Of a DNA stretch of 64,000 nucleotides, positions 1 through 8,983 are shown piece by piece. A model generated the notes under the pieces. It saw only the letters and a list, made by a program, of their open reading frames with translations. It was not told where the DNA came from and searched no databases. The DNA lies in assembly GCF_015352425.1 (NCBI RefSeq), contig NZ_JADKNH010000020.1:1-64000 (forward strand). The letters run 5' to 3'. The stretch comes from Fusibacter ferrireducens (GTDB taxonomy: Bacteria; Bacillota; Clostridia; Peptostreptococcales; Acidaminobacteraceae). Within the stretch, counting starts at the first letter, position 1, and each line of letters starts with the position of its first letter. Both the position numbers and the translations under genes were made by a program.

Positions 1-114
1 TGCTTTGTAGTGTAATCTTCTCCTTAGTCTAATAATATCAGAATGGTGAAAACCGCACACCATTTTTTCATTACTATTTGTGCCGCCAGCGGTAGCGGCG
101 GAATGGAGGTTATT

Positions 115-657
115 ATGAAAACAATTGGTATTGTAGTAGGTAGCTTAAGAAAAGGTGCATTTAGTCAATCTATCGCAGATTACATTGCTTCTAAACCAGT
201 AGAGGGATTTGAATTCAAGTTTATTGAAATTGGAAATTTACCGCTCTACAATCAGGATTTCGACGAAAATTCACCAAAGGAATACGTTTCATTTAGAAAT
301 GAAGTAAAAGCATTGGATGCTGTATTGTTTATTACACCAGAGCACAACCGCTCATTCCCAGCTGCACTTAAAAATGCACTGGACATCGCTTCAAGACCAT
401 ACGGTGAAAACGTTTGGAATGGCAAGCCAGCTGCTGTCTTGAGTGAGTCTCCTGGCTCTGTTGGAGGATTTGGCGCATACCATCATTTGAAACAAGTTTT
501 GGGATTTTTGAATCTCTATATATTATCACAACCAGAAGCCTATATTGGCAACATTATGAACTCGCTAGATGAAAATGGAAAAGTCAATGCGGATAGTTTA
601 AAAGGATTCCTAGACGATTTCAAATCTGCATTTATTGAGTGGATTAACAAATTTTAG
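115..657 (+). CDS. NADPH-dependent FMN reductase family protein
   Basis: Predicted 180-residue cytosolic flavoprotein of the NADPH-dependent FMN reductase (ChrR/azoreductase-like) family, which reduces flavin, quinones or small xenobiotics with NAD(P)H. The N-terminus GSLRKGAFSQSIA is the phosphate-binding loop of the flavodoxin-like fold, and PEHNRSFPAALKNALD followed by W-GKPAAVLS is the family signature near residues 80-110. The start is placed at the ATG at 115, preceded by GGAGG at good spacing; an upstream ATG at 43 would add 24 residues that do not resemble the family. A short GCCGC/GCGGC inverted repeat lies just before the ribosome site. The gene stands alone with a terminator behind it. 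Family assignment is firm; the true substrate is unknown. Confidence 0.85.
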   Translation: MKTIGIVVGSLRKGAFSQSIADYIASKPVEGFEFKFIEIGNLPLYNQDFDENSPKEYVSFRNEVKALDAVLFITPEHNRSFPAALKNALDIASRPYGENVWNGKPAAVLSESPGSVGGFGAYHHLKQVLGFLNLYILSQPEAYIGNIMNSLDENGKVNADSLKGFLDDFKSAFIEWINKF

Positions 658-715
658 TAAATAACTTGTATACTCTTAAAATCATAAAACAATAAAGCAT
701 ATAGATATAATTATA

Positions 716-759
716 GAGCCAACGGATGTGTTATAGAATAAACCGTTGGTTCTTTTTTT
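716..759 (+). terminator. Rho-independent terminator of the FMN reductase gene
   Basis: The inverted repeat AGCCAACGG / CCGTTGGTT, with one G-U pair, closes a 20-nt loop and is followed by seven T residues. Repeat A1 begins immediately after the T tract. Confidence 0.8.
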
Positions 760-764
760 ATTAA

Positions 765-866
765 AACAACAAGATTTGAGCAGAAAGCTGTGAAGAGGGA
801 TGTTCAACCTCAAGCAGCGTCAGCGAAAATCGTTTTGAGACATAGGGAGATGGCTCAAATGTTGTT
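765..866 (+). repeat. Dispersed repeat family A, copy A1 (102 bp)
   Basis: The unit begins AACAACAAGATTTGAGC and ends GCTCAAATGTTGTT, so its ends form an imperfect inverted repeat. It matches copies at 19042-19143, 53302-53403 and 53409-53505. One forward frame is open throughout all copies, 34 codons per unit, with a conserved core like VKRDVQPQ-ASAKIVLRHREM. It follows the T tract of a terminator with no gap. No transposase is attached. Confidence 0.85.
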
Positions 867-1026
867 AAACGCTAGAGCACATCATTGCTCTCAATTCACA
901 TTGGCGGTTAAATTTTAAACATTTTAATAAGGCTACTCACTAAATTTTAACTATTATTTTGAAATTTGGTAAGATAAACTATAGAGAGGATGATATAAAA
1001 AAATAATCTATAAAGGAGCGTTTAAA
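867..1026. other. Leader region of tldD, no gene
   Basis: This 160-bp AT-rich stretch separates repeat A1 from tldD. It contains a small GAGCA/TGCTC hairpin (about 873-891) and the ribosome site AAAGGAG before the ATG at 1027. A promoter for tldD probably lies here, but no -35/-10 pair is convincing. Confidence 0.5.
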
Positions 1027-2361
1027 ATGTACATATTCCCAAAAGACTTATATGTGGACGTCAGAATTGAAGAAAGTTTTGATACAAAGATCAGTTTTAA
1101 GAAAAAATGCCTCATTGAACAAAAAATCAGAAAAAACACGGGGGCATTTATTAGGGTATTTGATGGTAAACGATGGTATTATAGTTCTATTTCCGAGGTT
1201 GATCTCGTCCAAGAGCAAATTGATAAGCTCGCTCAAATGGCAACACCAAATCCTCATATTTTAGAACATCCAGTGGTACAAAAATTTGAAGTAAATCAAA
1301 CTTCAAAGCTCAATTATGCAAATGAGCCCATTACAAATTTATCTGTTCTTAGAAAACGGAATCTTTTAGAAAGTAGGCTTGAGTTACTCGATGATCCCAT
1401 TATTGTCAATCACACTTCTTTTTATGTGGATAATAGAACGGTTAAGCAAATATACACCTCAAAGGGAACCGAAGTGATCTTTGATAAACAAACCTGTGGG
1501 ATTAGGATGAGTTTTGATATAGCTTATGGCGAATCAAAAGATCAAGTGAGCGTATCGAAAGGCTTTGACACTTTTGAAGCTCTAGAAATGACTGAAGAGT
1601 ATTTCCGTAACGAAATCCAAAAGACCATTGAATTCGTAAAAAATGCAGTCCCTGTTGTAGGAGGCGAATATACTGTCCTATTGAGTCCTATGGCCACAGG
1701 TGTCTTCACACATGAGAGTTTTGGACATAAAAGTGAGTCTGATTTTATGGTGGGTGACGAAACGATGCAAGCGGAATGGACCATCGGTAAATCGGTTGCA
1801 AATGAGATTGTCACAATTGTTGATGATGGCAATATTCTTGGAAATGGTTTTGTGCCATTTGATGATGAAGGCACAGAGGGCAAAAAAACGATGATCATCA
1901 CAGATGGTATTCTTACAGGCAGACTTCACAGTACTCAGACGGCTGCCCTTCTTCAAGAAGATCTTACTGGAAATGCAAGAGCGATGAATTTTGAATTTGA
2001 ACCTATTGTGAGAATGACGACCACCTATTTGGAAAAAGGAGATCGACCTCTCAAAGAGATCATAAGTGAAATAGATAAGGGCATTTTTGTGGATACGATT
2101 ATACACGGCTCTGGCTTATCTACTTTTACATTGGCACCTTCAAGGGCTTATATGATTGAAAATGGCAAAATTTCGCAACCTGTGAGAATATCAGTTGTGA
2201 CGGGCAACGTATTTGAGACATTATCTGAAGTCGATGCCGTAAGTTCTGAATTTGAGTTTCTCGGATTTGTAGGAGGCGGATGTGGCAAAATGGAGCAATG
2301 GCCGTTGCCAGTAGGTTTCGGTGGTCCTTATACGAAAGTGAGAAAACTCAATGTCCAATGA
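1027..2361 (+). CDS. tldD: TldD-type metalloprotease subunit
   Basis: 444-residue member of the TldD/PmbA (peptidase U62) family. In E. coli TldD and TldE form a heterodimeric zinc protease that degrades unfolded peptides and matures microcin B17. The metal-binding motif HESFGH at residues 229-234 is the HExxxH signature that separates TldD from TldE and supplies two zinc ligands and the catalytic Glu. The C-terminal glycine-rich region (FVGGGCGKMEQWPLPVG) is typical of TldD. AAAGGAG precedes the ATG. Its partner lies 53 bp downstream on the same strand, so the pair is probably one transcript. No peptide-antibiotic gene is seen nearby, so a general peptide-turnover role is the safest reading. 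Confidence 0.93.
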   Translation: MYIFPKDLYVDVRIEESFDTKISFKKKCLIEQKIRKNTGAFIRVFDGKRWYYSSISEVDLVQEQIDKLAQMATPNPHILEHPVVQKFEVNQTSKLNYANEPITNLSVLRKRNLLESRLELLDDPIIVNHTSFYVDNRTVKQIYTSKGTEVIFDKQTCGIRMSFDIAYGESKDQVSVSKGFDTFEALEMTEEYFRNEIQKTIEFVKNAVPVVGGEYTVLLSPMATGVFTHESFGHKSESDFMVGDETMQAEWTIGKSVANEIVTIVDDGNILGNGFVPFDDEGTEGKKTMIITDGILTGRLHSTQTAALLQEDLTGNARAMNFEFEPIVRMTTTYLEKGDRPLKEIISEIDKGIFVDTIIHGSGLSTFTLAPSRAYMIENGKISQPVRISVVTGNVFETLSEVDAVSSEFEFLGFVGGGCGKMEQWPLPVGFGGPYTKVRKLNVQ

Positions 2362-2414
2362 TATAAAGGCATAGAACGGATTTGAATTCATATAAAATGA
2401 GGAGAGGTAGAGTA

Positions 2415-3638
2415 ATGAAAAAAGAATTTGTTACGGTTAGACAAAATGAAACTGTCATAAAGGTTTTGAATACAAAGATAGATGCTGTGAGAGTGAAAGA
2501 CCTCACTAAGAGAGGTGTACGCGTCTATGAGAATGGCTTAATTGGGATTTCAGGAGCCATAGGGAATCTTTCAGATGATGCTCTTGTGGCAATGGCAAAG
2601 GAAAATTTGAGCGTAGGCATAAAGTACCCTTATGAACTGACAAAGCAGGATGAGGATCATAGGGACTATCGCGTTAAAGCAATTGATTCTGAGCAACTCG
2701 TGTCGATTACGGAACAAATGCTTACTTTTTTTAGAATGGAATTTCCAGAATTTGATTTTAGTGAAAAGATTGGATTCAACGAGACTCAGATAGAGTTTAA
2801 TAACTCTGAAGGACTTGAACTCAGTTATCAAGACGCCATTTTTGAAATCGAGTTGATTCTCAAAGAAAAGAGCAGTTCCAACTTGTTTGATGGCTTTATC
2901 AGCTATCAAGGCAGAACACTAGATATGGACAAATTTGTCAGTTTTAATAAGATGCTGTTAAGAGCGCAAGGAAATGCGGTTCTCTTGCCTAGAGGTGAAA
3001 AATTACCTATCTTTATGACGGACACAAGTAAGATGAAAATCTTTTTAAATAAAGCCCTAAACGGAGAAAATTATGCAAATAATAGTTCTATTTTTAGTCA
3101 GAAGATGGGACAGAAAATTTTTAACTCCAAACTCACAATAGAACAAAATTTTGATCCTACAGAAATGGCGAGACCTTTTTTTGACCATGAAGGGGTTAAA
3201 CTAAATGGCGATAAATTGGCTTTGATTGAAAATGGTGTATTGAAAGATGTTTTTTCGGATAAGAAGACCGCTGCAATCTATGGTATAAGACATACGGGTG
3301 GTGCCACTGGTGAATACGATAGTATGCCAATGCTGTCGGCGACATCTTTAAGGTGCCGAAATGATTCTGAAAACATTAAAAAAGTGCTCAACGGCAAGCC
3401 TGCAATAATTGTCGCTATGGCAGAGGGGGGAGATTTTACAGCCGATGGACACTATGCATCTCCCGTTCAACTGGGCTATTTATTTGATGGAGAAAAAATT
3501 ATCGGGAAATTGCCGGAATTTACAGTGACCTCAAAACTATCCGATATGCTCGGAGATGATTATATTGGGACTTTTGAAAATCCTTTTTATATGAGTGAAA
3601 GTGGGCAATTGCAAGGTTATTACTTGACCGTAAAATAA
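2415..3638 (+). CDS. tldE: TldE/PmbA-type protease subunit
   Basis: 407-residue partner of TldD. It shares the fold but has no HExxxH motif, as expected of the non-catalytic TldE/PmbA subunit. Family landmarks are the segment NLFDGFISYQGR in the middle and FTADGHYASPVQLGYLFDGE-KIIG near the C-terminus. The start at 2415 is chosen because GAGG lies at normal spacing and the next residues MKKEFVTVRQ start the conserved region; an in-frame ATG at 2382 has no good ribosome site. Cotranscription with tldD is inferred from spacing and strand. Confidence 0.9.
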   Translation: MKKEFVTVRQNETVIKVLNTKIDAVRVKDLTKRGVRVYENGLIGISGAIGNLSDDALVAMAKENLSVGIKYPYELTKQDEDHRDYRVKAIDSEQLVSITEQMLTFFRMEFPEFDFSEKIGFNETQIEFNNSEGLELSYQDAIFEIELILKEKSSSNLFDGFISYQGRTLDMDKFVSFNKMLLRAQGNAVLLPRGEKLPIFMTDTSKMKIFLNKALNGENYANNSSIFSQKMGQKIFNSKLTIEQNFDPTEMARPFFDHEGVKLNGDKLALIENGVLKDVFSDKKTAAIYGIRHTGGATGEYDSMPMLSATSLRCRNDSENIKKVLNGKPAIIVAMAEGGDFTADGHYASPVQLGYLFDGEKIIGKLPEFTVTSKLSDMLGDDYIGTFENPFYMSESGQLQGYYLTVK

Positions 3639-3749
3639 TGCGCTGCAGGCGAAATAAAACTTATATTATTTTAAATAAATGCAATATGTGCTTGAAGCGC
3701 TCTTGAATGGATATATATTAAAGTAACATTAGCGAAAAGAGGTGACAGC

Positions 3750-4235
3750 ATGAAGTTTTATGATTTTGAAGCAATGACGATTGATGGCGAAAAGGTGAGC
3801 ATGGAGACTTATGAAGGAAAGGTTGTAGTGGTTGTCAACACGGCAAGTAAGTGCGGCTTTACACCTCAATATCAGGGCCTTGAAAAAATATATAAGCAGT
3901 ATGGTCCAGAAAAATTTGTGATTTTGGGATTTCCATGTGATCAATTTGCACATCAAGAACCCGGCAATAATGAAGATATCAAAAATTTTTGTGAAATTAA
4001 CTATGGGGTTACGTTTCCGTTGTTTGACAAGATTGATGTGAAAGGTGAGCATGCACATCCGCTGTTTAAGTATCTTTCAAAGGAAAAAGGTTCTCTTTTA
4101 GGTTCTGAAATTAAGTGGAATTTCACTAAATTTTTAATTGATGCAGAGGGTAATGTTGTTAAGCGATATGCGCCTTCAACACCTCCAGAAAAGATGATTT
4201 TAGCTATTGAAAAATTATTGCAGCCTAAGGTATAA
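3750..4235 (+). CDS. Glutathione-peroxidase-family thiol peroxidase
   Basis: 161-residue thioredoxin-fold peroxidase of the GPx/BtuE family. The peroxidatic cysteine is C35 in NTASKCGFTPQ, and FPCDQFAHQEPG (residues 61-72) carries C63 and the conserved Gln of the catalytic site. WNFTKFLID near residue 124 is the third family signature. The enzyme has Cys rather than Sec, and bacterial members of this kind normally use thioredoxin rather than glutathione to reduce H2O2 and organic peroxides. AAGAGGTGA precedes the ATG. It is monocistronic, with a strong hairpin downstream. In a presumed anaerobe it fits oxygen-stress defence, as does the flavodiiron-type gene that follows. Confidence 0.9.
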   Translation: MKFYDFEAMTIDGEKVSMETYEGKVVVVVNTASKCGFTPQYQGLEKIYKQYGPEKFVILGFPCDQFAHQEPGNNEDIKNFCEINYGVTFPLFDKIDVKGEHAHPLFKYLSKEKGSLLGSEIKWNFTKFLIDAEGNVVKRYAPSTPPEKMILAIEKLLQPKV

Positions 4236-4258
4236 ATAGCAATCTGATTTATATATTC

Positions 4259-4303
4259 AAATTAAACTGGCCCTTATCTAATGGATAAGGGCCAGTTTAA
4301 TTT
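4259..4303. terminator. Perfect 20-bp hairpin, probable terminator
   Basis: A perfect 20-bp inverted repeat, core ACTGGCCCTTATC / GATAAGGGCCAGT, closes a 5-nt loop. The flanks are AT-rich rather than a clean T tract, so it may terminate in either direction or protect the 3' end. Confidence 0.7.
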
Positions 4304-4571
4304 AGCCTATATGCCTCTCAACATTTATTTTAGAGCCAATAGTCAAAAGAAAATGACTGGAATAGATGAGAAATATCATAGAAAAATCATATGAAAGGAA
4401 CGCATTTTTGGGAAATGTGTAGCAACAAATGGTTTCCAAATTATGAAATGATTAAAGGTTGTCACATTGAGGTATCAATATACTGAGACCTTGAAACGAC
4501 TAAACTATAGGTAGATAAATTGGTTAGTGGTAGAAACGAATACAATAAGGGAAGTTTAAAGGAGTGTAAGT
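4304..4571. other. Intergenic region before the flavodiiron-like gene
   Basis: 268 bp, AT-rich, without a credible ORF or repeat. AAAGGAG at its end serves the ATG at 4572. No known riboswitch or clear promoter was recognised. Confidence 0.5.
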
Positions 4572-5756
4572 ATGTTTAAAATTAATAATAGGATAACTTG
4601 GGTAGGTAAAAGTGACCAGGAATATATAGAACATTGCGGCAGTGAACACTTAGCGTATAGTGGGACATCCCATAATTCATATTTAATTCAAGATGAAAAA
4701 GTGGCTCTGATCGACACCGTTTGGATGCCCTACTCAAAAGCGTATATCAGTTGTCTAGAATTCGAAATTGATCTCGATAAAATCGATTATATTATAATCA
4801 ATAATGCTGAAGCCAATCATAATGGTGCTTTGCCGGAGCTCATGAAGCACATGCCTAATACACTGATTTATTGTACCAAGATGGGGATACAATTTTTAAA
4901 AGAACATTATCAACAAGATTGGAATTTTATTGAAGTTAAAACCGGTGACACACTGGAGCTAGGCTCTGGAAAAATTATTTTTATTGAATCGTTTATGTTG
5001 AACTGGCCCGGGAGTATGCTCTCATATTACACAGCAGATGCCATCCTATTTAGCAGTGGTGTTTTTAGTCAGCATTACACTTCTAAGTTTATGTATAATG
5101 ACTTAGTAGATCAGGAGGTGCTCTACCGGGAGGCGTTAAAATATTATGCTAATATTTTAACGCCTTTTAACGCTCTTACGATTGAAAAAATGCATGAATA
5201 TCTTGGGCTCAATATACCTTTGAATATGATTTGCACCTCTCATGGCATTATTTGGCGAGATAATCCGATGCAGATTGTAGAGCAGTATTTAAAATGGGCT
5301 GGACATTATCAGGAACATCAAGGCGTAATACTTTATGATACCATGTGGAATGACACAAAGGTTATGGCTGAATGCATAGCCACCGGTATTAAATCTGTCG
5401 ATCCCACTCTAGAGGTTAAACTATTCAATGTGAGCAAGACAGATGAAAAAGATGTGATCGCAGAAGTCTTTAAATCGAAACTCGTTGTGGTAGGCTCACC
5501 TACCATTAACAGAGGTATATTATCGCCTATGGCTTCAATACTTGAGAGTATCAAATCGCATGAATTTAAAAATAAGAAGGCAGCGGGTTTTGGAAGTTAT
5601 GGATGGAGTGGTGAATCGCTTAAAATCATCACAGAGGAACTTAGACAATGTGGTTTTGAAATATTAGAAGAGAGTCTTAGTGTATTGTGGAACCCTGATA
5701 AAAATGCGATTAAACGCTGTGAAGACTTTGGAAAAGTATTGGCTGAAAAATTATAA
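4572..5756 (+). CDS. Flavodiiron-like protein lacking most diiron ligands
   Basis: 394-residue protein with the full architecture of flavodiiron (FprA-type) O2/NO reductases: a metallo-beta-lactamase domain (about 1-245) and a C-terminal flavodoxin domain (about 254-394). The flavodoxin FMN loop YDTMWNDTKVMA is intact. In the beta-lactamase domain the canonical ligand series H-x-E-x-D-H ... H ... D ... H has become N78-A-E80-A-N82-H83 ... N144 ... G163 ... H224. The spacing is preserved exactly, but two His and two Asp ligands are replaced by Asn or Gly. Only E80 and H224 of the usual ligands remain, so a normal diiron site is unlikely. Similar neutral substitutions are known in some cyanobacterial-type flavodiiron proteins. 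A flavin-only oxidoreductase or regulatory role is possible. The reading frame is intact, so it is probably not a decaying gene. Confidence 0.85.
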   Translation: MFKINNRITWVGKSDQEYIEHCGSEHLAYSGTSHNSYLIQDEKVALIDTVWMPYSKAYISCLEFEIDLDKIDYIIINNAEANHNGALPELMKHMPNTLIYCTKMGIQFLKEHYQQDWNFIEVKTGDTLELGSGKIIFIESFMLNWPGSMLSYYTADAILFSSGVFSQHYTSKFMYNDLVDQEVLYREALKYYANILTPFNALTIEKMHEYLGLNIPLNMICTSHGIIWRDNPMQIVEQYLKWAGHYQEHQGVILYDTMWNDTKVMAECIATGIKSVDPTLEVKLFNVSKTDEKDVIAEVFKSKLVVVGSPTINRGILSPMASILESIKSHEFKNKKAAGFGSYGWSGESLKIITEELRQCGFEILEESLSVLWNPDKNAIKRCEDFGKVLAEKL

Positions 5757-5817
5757 TTGTTTTTTCTCTTGAGATTATAAAGTTGCTGAATTATGATGAA
5801 ATTGTACATAAGGTTAA

Positions 5818-5930
5818 AATGTCAAAAATCAAATGTTGAGCAACGCTCTATTAGACGATGTCGTATACGTGAGGTATGCGATACAGCATGGTTAAAGGAC
5901 CTGCGCGAAACGGATTTTCGACACTCTAAT
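5818..5930 (-). repeat. Family B palindromic element, copy B1
   Basis: The element runs from AATGTCAAAAATC to GACACTCTAAT. Its centre reads, on the minus strand, GCTGTATCGCATAC and GACATC, matching the centre of B2. It is inverted relative to B2. Its ends are diverged and its right end lacks the TTGACA of the other copies. Confidence 0.75.
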
Positions 5931-6038
5931 CCAATAGGAAAAACTGAAAGGTGGTATGCCATCCGGCTTTACTTGATGCTTGTTATCAAATAGTGTAAGA
6001 AAAGCATGGAGATGAACAAAAAATCTTTAACTCAATAA

Positions 6039-6100
6039 AAATGAAACAGCCTCAGTCTATAAAAAATAGACTGGGTTGGTTTGTGGTTTCATTTTTATTT
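6039..6100 (+). terminator. Compound hairpin followed by T-rich sequence
   Basis: An inner stem CAGTCTAT / ATAGACTG with an A5 loop is enclosed by an outer stem AAAATGAAAC / GTTTCATTTT. TTTTTATTT follows. It lies in the 530-bp gap between the flavodiiron-like gene and the methyltransferase gene. Confidence 0.6.
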
Positions 6101-6151
6101 GGAAAGATTTTGAGTTTAGATCTCCAGCTTTAAGCATAGAATAAGTTGCTA

Positions 6152-6188
6152 AGGCGTTATAGATCTAATCTATAGCGCTTTTTTTTAT
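6152..6188 (+). terminator. Rho-independent terminator
   Basis: GCGTTATAGAT / ATCTATAGCGC (one G-U pair) with a 3-4 nt loop is followed by eight or more T residues. This is the second hairpin in the same gap, about 50 bp after the first. There is no gene in 5757-6286 other than repeat B1 and these two hairpins. Confidence 0.75.
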
Positions 6189-6286
6189 ACGCAGCCAAAG
6201 TTTTTCCTTATGTACAAAAGAGATAAATGTCGTCTATAAATGATTAGATTAAACTACTATTAAAGAGGTTGAGAAAGGAATCTAAA

Positions 6287-7156
6287 ATGTTAAAAGAGAA
6301 AAGAAATAAAAAGGCAGAGATCACATTTAAAACATTAGCTTCAAAACTTGTAAAACCAGCACTTTATGAAGATGGTGATCTTCACATTTGGAAAGACGAG
6401 CATATTTCTAAAGGCATGCTTGAGGCGCACTTATCGGAAGCCACAGAGGCAGCGAGCAGAAATGCTGAATTTATAGACTCTTCTGTGGAATGGATCAGTC
6501 AGATCGCACCTGTGGCGGCATTTCCTAAGTTACTTGATCTAGGTTGTGGTCCAGGTCTATATTCAGAACGATTTAGAAGAAAGGGCTATGAGGTAACTGG
6601 TGTGGATTTTTCAAATCGATCCATTGAGTATGCTCGTAAACATGCCTGTTTAACTGGACTTGCAATTGATTATATTTGCTCGGATTACTTGCAGGTGGCG
6701 TTAGAACAAACCTATGATGTAATCACACTTATTTATTGCGACTTTGGCGCTTTAAAAGTGGACGAACAGCTTAAATTGCTCATGAATGTCAATCGATGGC
6801 TTAAGCCAGGTGGCAAGTTTATCTTTGATGTCTTGACAAAACATCAGTTTGAAGATCAAGAGCATACTGCTGTTTGGAATCTAGAGGAGATCTCTGGTTA
6901 CTGGAAACCCCATCCTTATATTTGTATGACACAGCAGTTTGATTATGACGACGATATTAAGCTCTTTCAGTATCTTATAATTGATGCGTGTGAAAATATG
7001 AGTTCTGCAAGAGTTTGGACGCATTATTTTTCGAAGGAGAGTATCGGAGAAAGATTATCAGTTTTTCCATATAGACAGCTGGATTATTACTCTGATATTT
7101 CAGGAAAGTCGTATGAAGAGCCTTCCAAAACGCTTTGCATGGTCATTGAAAAGTGA
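6287..7156 (+). CDS. Class I SAM-dependent methyltransferase
   Basis: 289-residue cytosolic methyltransferase. SAM motif I is clear at about residues 90-98 (LLDLGCGPGLYSERF), followed by the acidic strand GVDFS and the late motif LKPGGKFIFDV. It resembles small-molecule methyltransferases (Methyltransf_11/25 type) more than DNA or rRNA methylases, but the acceptor cannot be read from the sequence. The ATG at 6287 with GAAAGGA upstream is preferred over an in-frame TTG at 6269. The gene is alone between terminators. Confidence 0.85.
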   Translation: MLKEKRNKKAEITFKTLASKLVKPALYEDGDLHIWKDEHISKGMLEAHLSEATEAASRNAEFIDSSVEWISQIAPVAAFPKLLDLGCGPGLYSERFRRKGYEVTGVDFSNRSIEYARKHACLTGLAIDYICSDYLQVALEQTYDVITLIYCDFGALKVDEQLKLLMNVNRWLKPGGKFIFDVLTKHQFEDQEHTAVWNLEEISGYWKPHPYICMTQQFDYDDDIKLFQYLIIDACENMSSARVWTHYFSKESIGERLSVFPYRQLDYYSDISGKSYEEPSKTLCMVIEK

Positions 7157-7190
7157 TCTCAAATTTTGAGTATAAAAGTATTTCAGCTCT

Positions 7191-7230
7191 GTCATCTGGA
7201 TGACATTTTTTTTGTAATCCAGATGACAAA
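7191..7230. terminator. Bidirectional rho-independent terminator
   Basis: GTCATCTGGAT / ATCCAGATGAC forms an 11-bp stem. An inner T8 tract and a trailing A7 tract (a T tract on the other strand) make it usable in both directions. Confidence 0.7.
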
Positions 7231-7311
7231 AAAATGCCTAGATGATAACAGCTTTTTTAGAAAAATTACAATAAAGTAATAATAACCGCAGGAGAAAAGG
7301 AGGAAAGTCAT

Positions 7312-8004
7312 ATGTTAAAGCTCATAGGCATTTTAATTATTGTTATTGGTTTTATTAGGAAATACGATACTTTGGCTGTTGTGATTACAGCGGGTATTGC
7401 AACAGGTCTTGTTGGGGGGATGAATTTGATGCAAATCTTTGATGTGATTGGCACCTCATTTGTCAAAACGAGATATATGTCGCTTTTCTTATTGACATTA
7501 CCTGTTATTGGTATACTTGAGCGCTATGGATTGAGGGAACAGGCAGCAAACCTAATTTCTTCGATGAAAAAGGTCACGGCAGGTCGTGTGCTTTCGATCT
7601 ACACTTTGGTGCGCCTAGTGGCAAGTGCATTATCCGTAAGATTAGGGGGGCATGTACAATTTATTAGGCCACTTATTAATCCAATGGCATTTGGTGCTGC
7701 GAAAAATAGCAATCCAATGATAGGGGAAGTAGAAGAAGAAGTGATCAAAGGACATGCAGCTGCATCAGAAAATTATGGAAACTTCTTTGGACAAAATGTA
7801 TTTGTTGCATCAGCTGGTGTGCTACTCATTGTAGGGACTCTAGAGGAACTTGGAACTGTGGTAAGTCCACTTGATGTCGCTAAAGCATCTGTTCCAGTGG
7901 CCATTATAACATTTATTTATTCGGGTGTATCCTATTGGAGATTGGATCAAAAATTATCCGCTGTTAAAGCTAAGTCAAAAACTGTTTCAGAGAAGGGAGC
8001 GTGA
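7312..8004 (+). CDS. DUF969 family membrane protein
   Basis: 230-residue polytopic membrane protein with about five hydrophobic helices. It matches the DUF969 family, which is nearly always encoded next to DUF979 and pyrrolidone-carboxylate peptidase. Its function is unproven; the conserved neighbourhood suggests the two DUF proteins form a transporter for pyroglutamate or pyroglutamyl peptides. GGAGG precedes the ATG, and the stop overlaps the start of the next gene (TGATG), indicating translational coupling. Confidence 0.8.
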   Translation: MLKLIGILIIVIGFIRKYDTLAVVITAGIATGLVGGMNLMQIFDVIGTSFVKTRYMSLFLLTLPVIGILERYGLREQAANLISSMKKVTAGRVLSIYTLVRLVASALSVRLGGHVQFIRPLINPMAFGAAKNSNPMIGEVEEEVIKGHAAASENYGNFFGQNVFVASAGVLLIVGTLEELGTVVSPLDVAKASVPVAIITFIYSGVSYWRLDQKLSAVKAKSKTVSEKGA

Positions 8005-8927
8005 TGACCATGAAAGACATGTTACTTGAAATCATGTATGTCCTCTGTGGACTTGTTGCAATTATAACTGCTGTTTATGCCATTAAGGATCACGAACATC
8101 CTTCTGCAAAAATTACAGCATTATTTTGGACACTTTTGGGGATTGTCTTTATCTTTGGCAAGTACATTCCAGGATCAGCTTCTGGTATAATATTAGTGGC
8201 TATGGCTCTACTTGCAGCGACCAAGAAGGTGACTTTTGGTTCGCTTAAGAACTCCGATGAGAAATTTAGACAAGAAAAAGCAAAAGCGATTCAAAATAGA
8301 TTGTTTATTCCTGCACTTGCAATTGGCGTTGTAGCATTTTTAGTTGCACAATTTGTGCCATCGCTTGGTGCGCTTGTGGGTCTTGGATTTGCAGCTGTTA
8401 TTGCCACTGTTTTGGGCGTTATATTTACAAAGGCAACTGCATCAGAGCTAGCTTATGATGGCAGCAGACTATTACAACAAGTAGGGCCATCAAGTATTTT
8501 ACCACAGCTTCTAGCAGCGCTGGGTGCACTCTTCACAGCGGCAGGAGTTGGGGAAGTCATTTCTGGCGGTATCGGAAGTGTTATCACAGATAACAGTAAG
8601 TTGCTTGCGGTGATTGCTTATTGTGCAGGCATGACGATCTTTACAATGATCATGGGCAATGCTTTTGCAGCTTTTGCAGTCATTACAGCAGGTATTGGCG
8701 TACCTTTTGTCATGTCCCAAGGCGCAGATCCTGCAATTGCAGGGGCACTTGCGCTTACAGCGGGTTACTGTGGTACATTACTGACACCAATGGCGGCAAA
8801 CTTTAATATCGTTCCAGCGGCAGTGCTTGAAACAAGAAATCCTTACAGAGTTATTATTGCGCAAGCACCTATAGCACTATCTCTTTGGGTGACACATGTG
8901 GCACTCATGTATTTTCTAGCATTTTAG
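8004..8927 (+). CDS. DUF979 family membrane protein
   Basis: 307-residue membrane protein with eight or nine hydrophobic segments and a charged loop near residues 80-95. It belongs to DUF979, the partner of DUF969. Helices rich in Gly and Ala and the segment GYCGTLLTPMAANFNIVPAAVLE near the C-terminus resemble ion-transporter-like permeases, so a two-component permease is a reasonable inference. The start is uncertain: ATG 8004 overlaps the previous stop, whereas ATG 8010 has better spacing from GGGAG. Confidence 0.8.
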   Translation: MTMKDMLLEIMYVLCGLVAIITAVYAIKDHEHPSAKITALFWTLLGIVFIFGKYIPGSASGIILVAMALLAATKKVTFGSLKNSDEKFRQEKAKAIQNRLFIPALAIGVVAFLVAQFVPSLGALVGLGFAAVIATVLGVIFTKATASELAYDGSRLLQQVGPSSILPQLLAALGALFTAAGVGEVISGGIGSVITDNSKLLAVIAYCAGMTIFTMIMGNAFAAFAVITAGIGVPFVMSQGADPAIAGALALTAGYCGTLLTPMAANFNIVPAAVLETRNPYRVIIAQAPIALSLWVTHVALMYFLAF

Positions 8928-8983
8928 AGGCTAGGGCGCCGTTTAGTGTAAGCGTTAAACATCATTTTAGAAAGGACTTAACA

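Noticed and set aside
5793-5993. A 66-codon ORF after the flavodiiron-like gene
   Set aside because: It is mostly repeat B1, and its basic, Arg-rich composition is an artefact of that palindrome.
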